From contig NC_071348.1 of the NCBI RefSeq assembly GCF_027744825.2, positions 20,431,563 through 20,495,562 of the forward strand: a stretch of DNA of 64,000 bases, in the 5' to 3' direction. Origin of the DNA: Synchiropus splendidus. Its lineage: Eukaryota; Chordata; Actinopteri; Syngnathiformes; Callionymidae. Shown one piece after another: positions 61,796-64,000 of this stretch. Both the position numbers and the translations under genes were made by a program. The notes beneath the pieces were generated by a model. It did not search any database. It was not told the origin of the DNA and worked only from the letters and a program-made list of their open reading frames with translations. Numbering within the stretch: position 1 is the stretch's first letter; every line of letters begins with the position of its first letter.

Positions 61796-64000
61796 TACAT
61801 AAAAATGTTGATAACTTTGGACAAACACATCAGACAGCTTAGATTTGATGTGTAACTACTAGAAAGACCCTTTCTGCTATAGTGGGAGGTGAACATTTCA
61901 TGTTCTGAAGCTTCCATGCAAAGTTATGGCACAATGCAGAAAATGCGTTTTCAGCTTGAGATAAGGTGGGTTCCGGAACGCCAAACATAAAAATGTTGAT
62001 AACTTTCGAAAAACACTTCAGACAGCTTAGATTTGATGTGCAACTACTAGAAAGACCCTTTCTGCTATAGTGGGAGGTTAAAATTTCATGTTCTGAAACT
62101 TCCCTGAAAAGTTATGGGACAATGCACAAAAACGCTTTTCAGCCTGAGATAAGGTGGGTTTCGGAACGCCAAACATAAAAGTGTTTATAACTTTTGAAAA
62201 ACACTTCAGACAGCTTAGATTTGATGTGCAACTTCTAGAAAGACCCTTTCAGCTATAGTGGGAGGTGAGAATTTCATTTTCTGAAGCTTCCCTGCAAAGT
62301 TATGGTACAATGCGTAATACGCGTTTTCAGCCTGAGATAAGGTCGATTCCGGAACGCCAAACATAAAAATGATGATAGCTTTGGAAAAACACATCAGACA
62401 GCTTAGGTTTGATGTGCAACTACTAGAAAGACCCCTTTTGCTATAGTGGGAGGTGAAAATTTCATGTTCTGAAGCTTCCCTGCAAAGTTATGCCACAATG
62501 CAGGAAACGCGTTTTCAGCCTGAGATAAGGTCGATTCCGGAAGGCCAAACATAAAAATATTGATAACTTTGGAAAAACACTTCAGACAGCTTAGATTTGA
62601 TGTGCAAGTAGGAGAAAGACCCTTTCTGCTATAGTGGGGTATGAAAATTTCATGTTCTGAAGCTTCCCTGCAAAGTTATGGCACAATGCGTAAAACGCGT
62701 TTTGAGCCTGAGATAAGGTTAATTCCGGAACGCCAAACATAAAATTGTTGATAACTTTGGAAAAACACTTCAAACAGCTTAGATTTCACGAGAAAGTACT
62801 AGAAAGACGCTTTCTGCTATAGTGGGAGGTGAAAATTTCATGTTCTGAAGCTTCCCTGCAAAGATATGGCACAATGGAGAAAACGCGTTTTCAGCCTGAG
62901 ATAAGGTGGGTTCCGGAAAGCCAAACATAAGAATGTTGATAACTTTGGAAAAACACTTCAGACAGCTTAGATTTCACGAGAAAGTACTAGAAAGACGCTT
63001 TCTGCTATAGTGGGAGGTGAAGATTTCATGTTCTGAAGCTTCCCTGCAAAGTTATGTCACAATGCAGAAAACACGTTTTGAGAATGAGATAAGGTGGGTT
63101 CCAGAACGCCAAACATAAAAATGTTGATAACTTTGGAAAAACACTTCAGACAGCTTAGATTTGATGTGCAACTACTAGAAAGACTCTTTCTGCTATAGTG
63201 GGAGTTGAAAATTCGATGTTCTGAAGCTTCCCTGCAAAGCTATGGCACAATGCAGAAAACGCGTTCTCAGCCTGAGGTAAGGTGGGTGCCAGAACGCCAA
63301 ACATAAAAATGTTGATAACTTTGGAAAAACACTTCAGACAGCTTAGATTTGATGTGCAACTACTAGAAAGACCCTTTCTGCTACAGTGGGAGATGAAAAT
63401 TTCATGTTGTGAAGCTTCCATGCAAAGTTATGCCACAATGCAGGAAACGCGTTTTCAGCCTGAGATACGGTGGTTTCCCGAAGACCAAACATAAAAATGT
63501 TGATAACTTTGGAAAAACACTTCAGACAGCTTAGATTTGATGTGCAACTACTAGAAAGACCCTTTCTGCTCCAGTGGGATTTGAAAATTTCATGTTCTGA
63601 AGCTTTCCTGCAAAGTTATGGCACAATGCGTAAAACGCGTTGTCAGTCTGAGATAAGTTTGATTCCGGAACACCAATCATAAGAATGTTGATAACTTTGG
63701 AAAAACACTTCAGACAGCTTAGATTTGTTGTGCAACTACTAGAAAGACCCTTTCTGCTATAGTGGGATGTTAAAATTTCATGTTCTGAAGCTTCGTCCAA
63801 AGTTATGGCAAAATATGTAAAACGCGTTTTCAGCCTGAGATAAAGTGGGTTCCGGAACGCCAAACATAAAAATGTTGATAACTTTCGAAAAACACTTCAG
63901 ACCGCTTAGATTTGAAGTGCAACTACTAGAGAGACCCTTTCTGCTATAGCGGGAGGTGAAAATTTCATGTTCTGAAGCTTTATGCAAAGTTATGGCACAA
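61796..64000 (+). repeat. Large duplicated block, copy 2 (runs to window end)
   Basis: Counterpart of 57661-59540 carrying the additional monomer at about 62430-62620. Single-base differences are visible (GTGGGTGCCAGAACG here against GTGGGTTCCAGAACG). The duplication may continue past the window edge. Confidence 0.8.

Larger units (their letters stand above)
34861..64000 (+). repeat. 188-bp satellite array, right segment (~155 monomers)
   Basis: Continuous head-to-tail monomers to the end of the window, which cuts a unit after GGCACAA. It contains the mosaic 35-41 kb region, the 17-mer duplication, a fold-back insertion and the 57-64 kb blocks, listed separately. No gene or other element is present. 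Confidence 0.97.

Overview
The window is almost entirely eukaryotic satellite DNA. A tandem array with a monomer of about 188 bp runs head-to-tail on the + strand from the first base to the last, and is cut mid-monomer at both ends, so it continues beyond the window. I estimate about 318 monomers. I see no protein-coding gene, tRNA, rRNA or CRISPR array. The many short reading frames are repeated translations of the same monomer. The setting suggests a centromeric or pericentromeric (heterochromatic) block of a complex eukaryote. An animal, perhaps a fish, is my guess from the general look of the inserted element; I cannot prove it from the sequence.

Layout: 1-13392 is array (about 71 monomers); 13393-15494 is a non-satellite insertion of 2102 bp; 15495-32758 is array (about 92 monomers); 32759-34860 is a second 2102-bp copy of the same insertion; 34861-64000 is array (about 155 monomers). 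The insertion starts TGTAGTGA, ends TCACTACA, and is bounded by a 4-bp duplication (CAGA) of the satellite target. It therefore looks like a solo LTR of a retroelement, with no gag/pol/env-like coding capacity. Both copies sit at the identical base of the monomer and share satellite flanks, so one insertion was copied within the array by recombination; there were not two insertions.

On top of the 188-bp period there is a patchwork of local higher-order duplications: a 7-mer unit of 1315 bp (961-3590), a 14-mer unit of 2629 bp plus a deleted third copy (5101-11425), an 8-mer unit of 1505 bp (22605-25614), blocks spaced 2814 bp apart (25880-29994), a 17-mer unit of 3195 bp that looks identical between copies (41292-47681), and mosaic blocks at 35-41 kb, 48-49 kb and 57-64 kb. 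No single higher-order unit spans the window. The array is a mosaic of independent, differently aged unequal-exchange events.

Each consensus monomer carries three perfect palindromes (GAAGCTTC, GAAAACGCGTTTTC, TTCCGGAA) and no CENP-B box. This resembles the dyad-rich satellites proposed for centromeres lacking CENP-B. The most notable single events are the copied solo LTR and a 12-bp fold-back insertion at 48130-48141.
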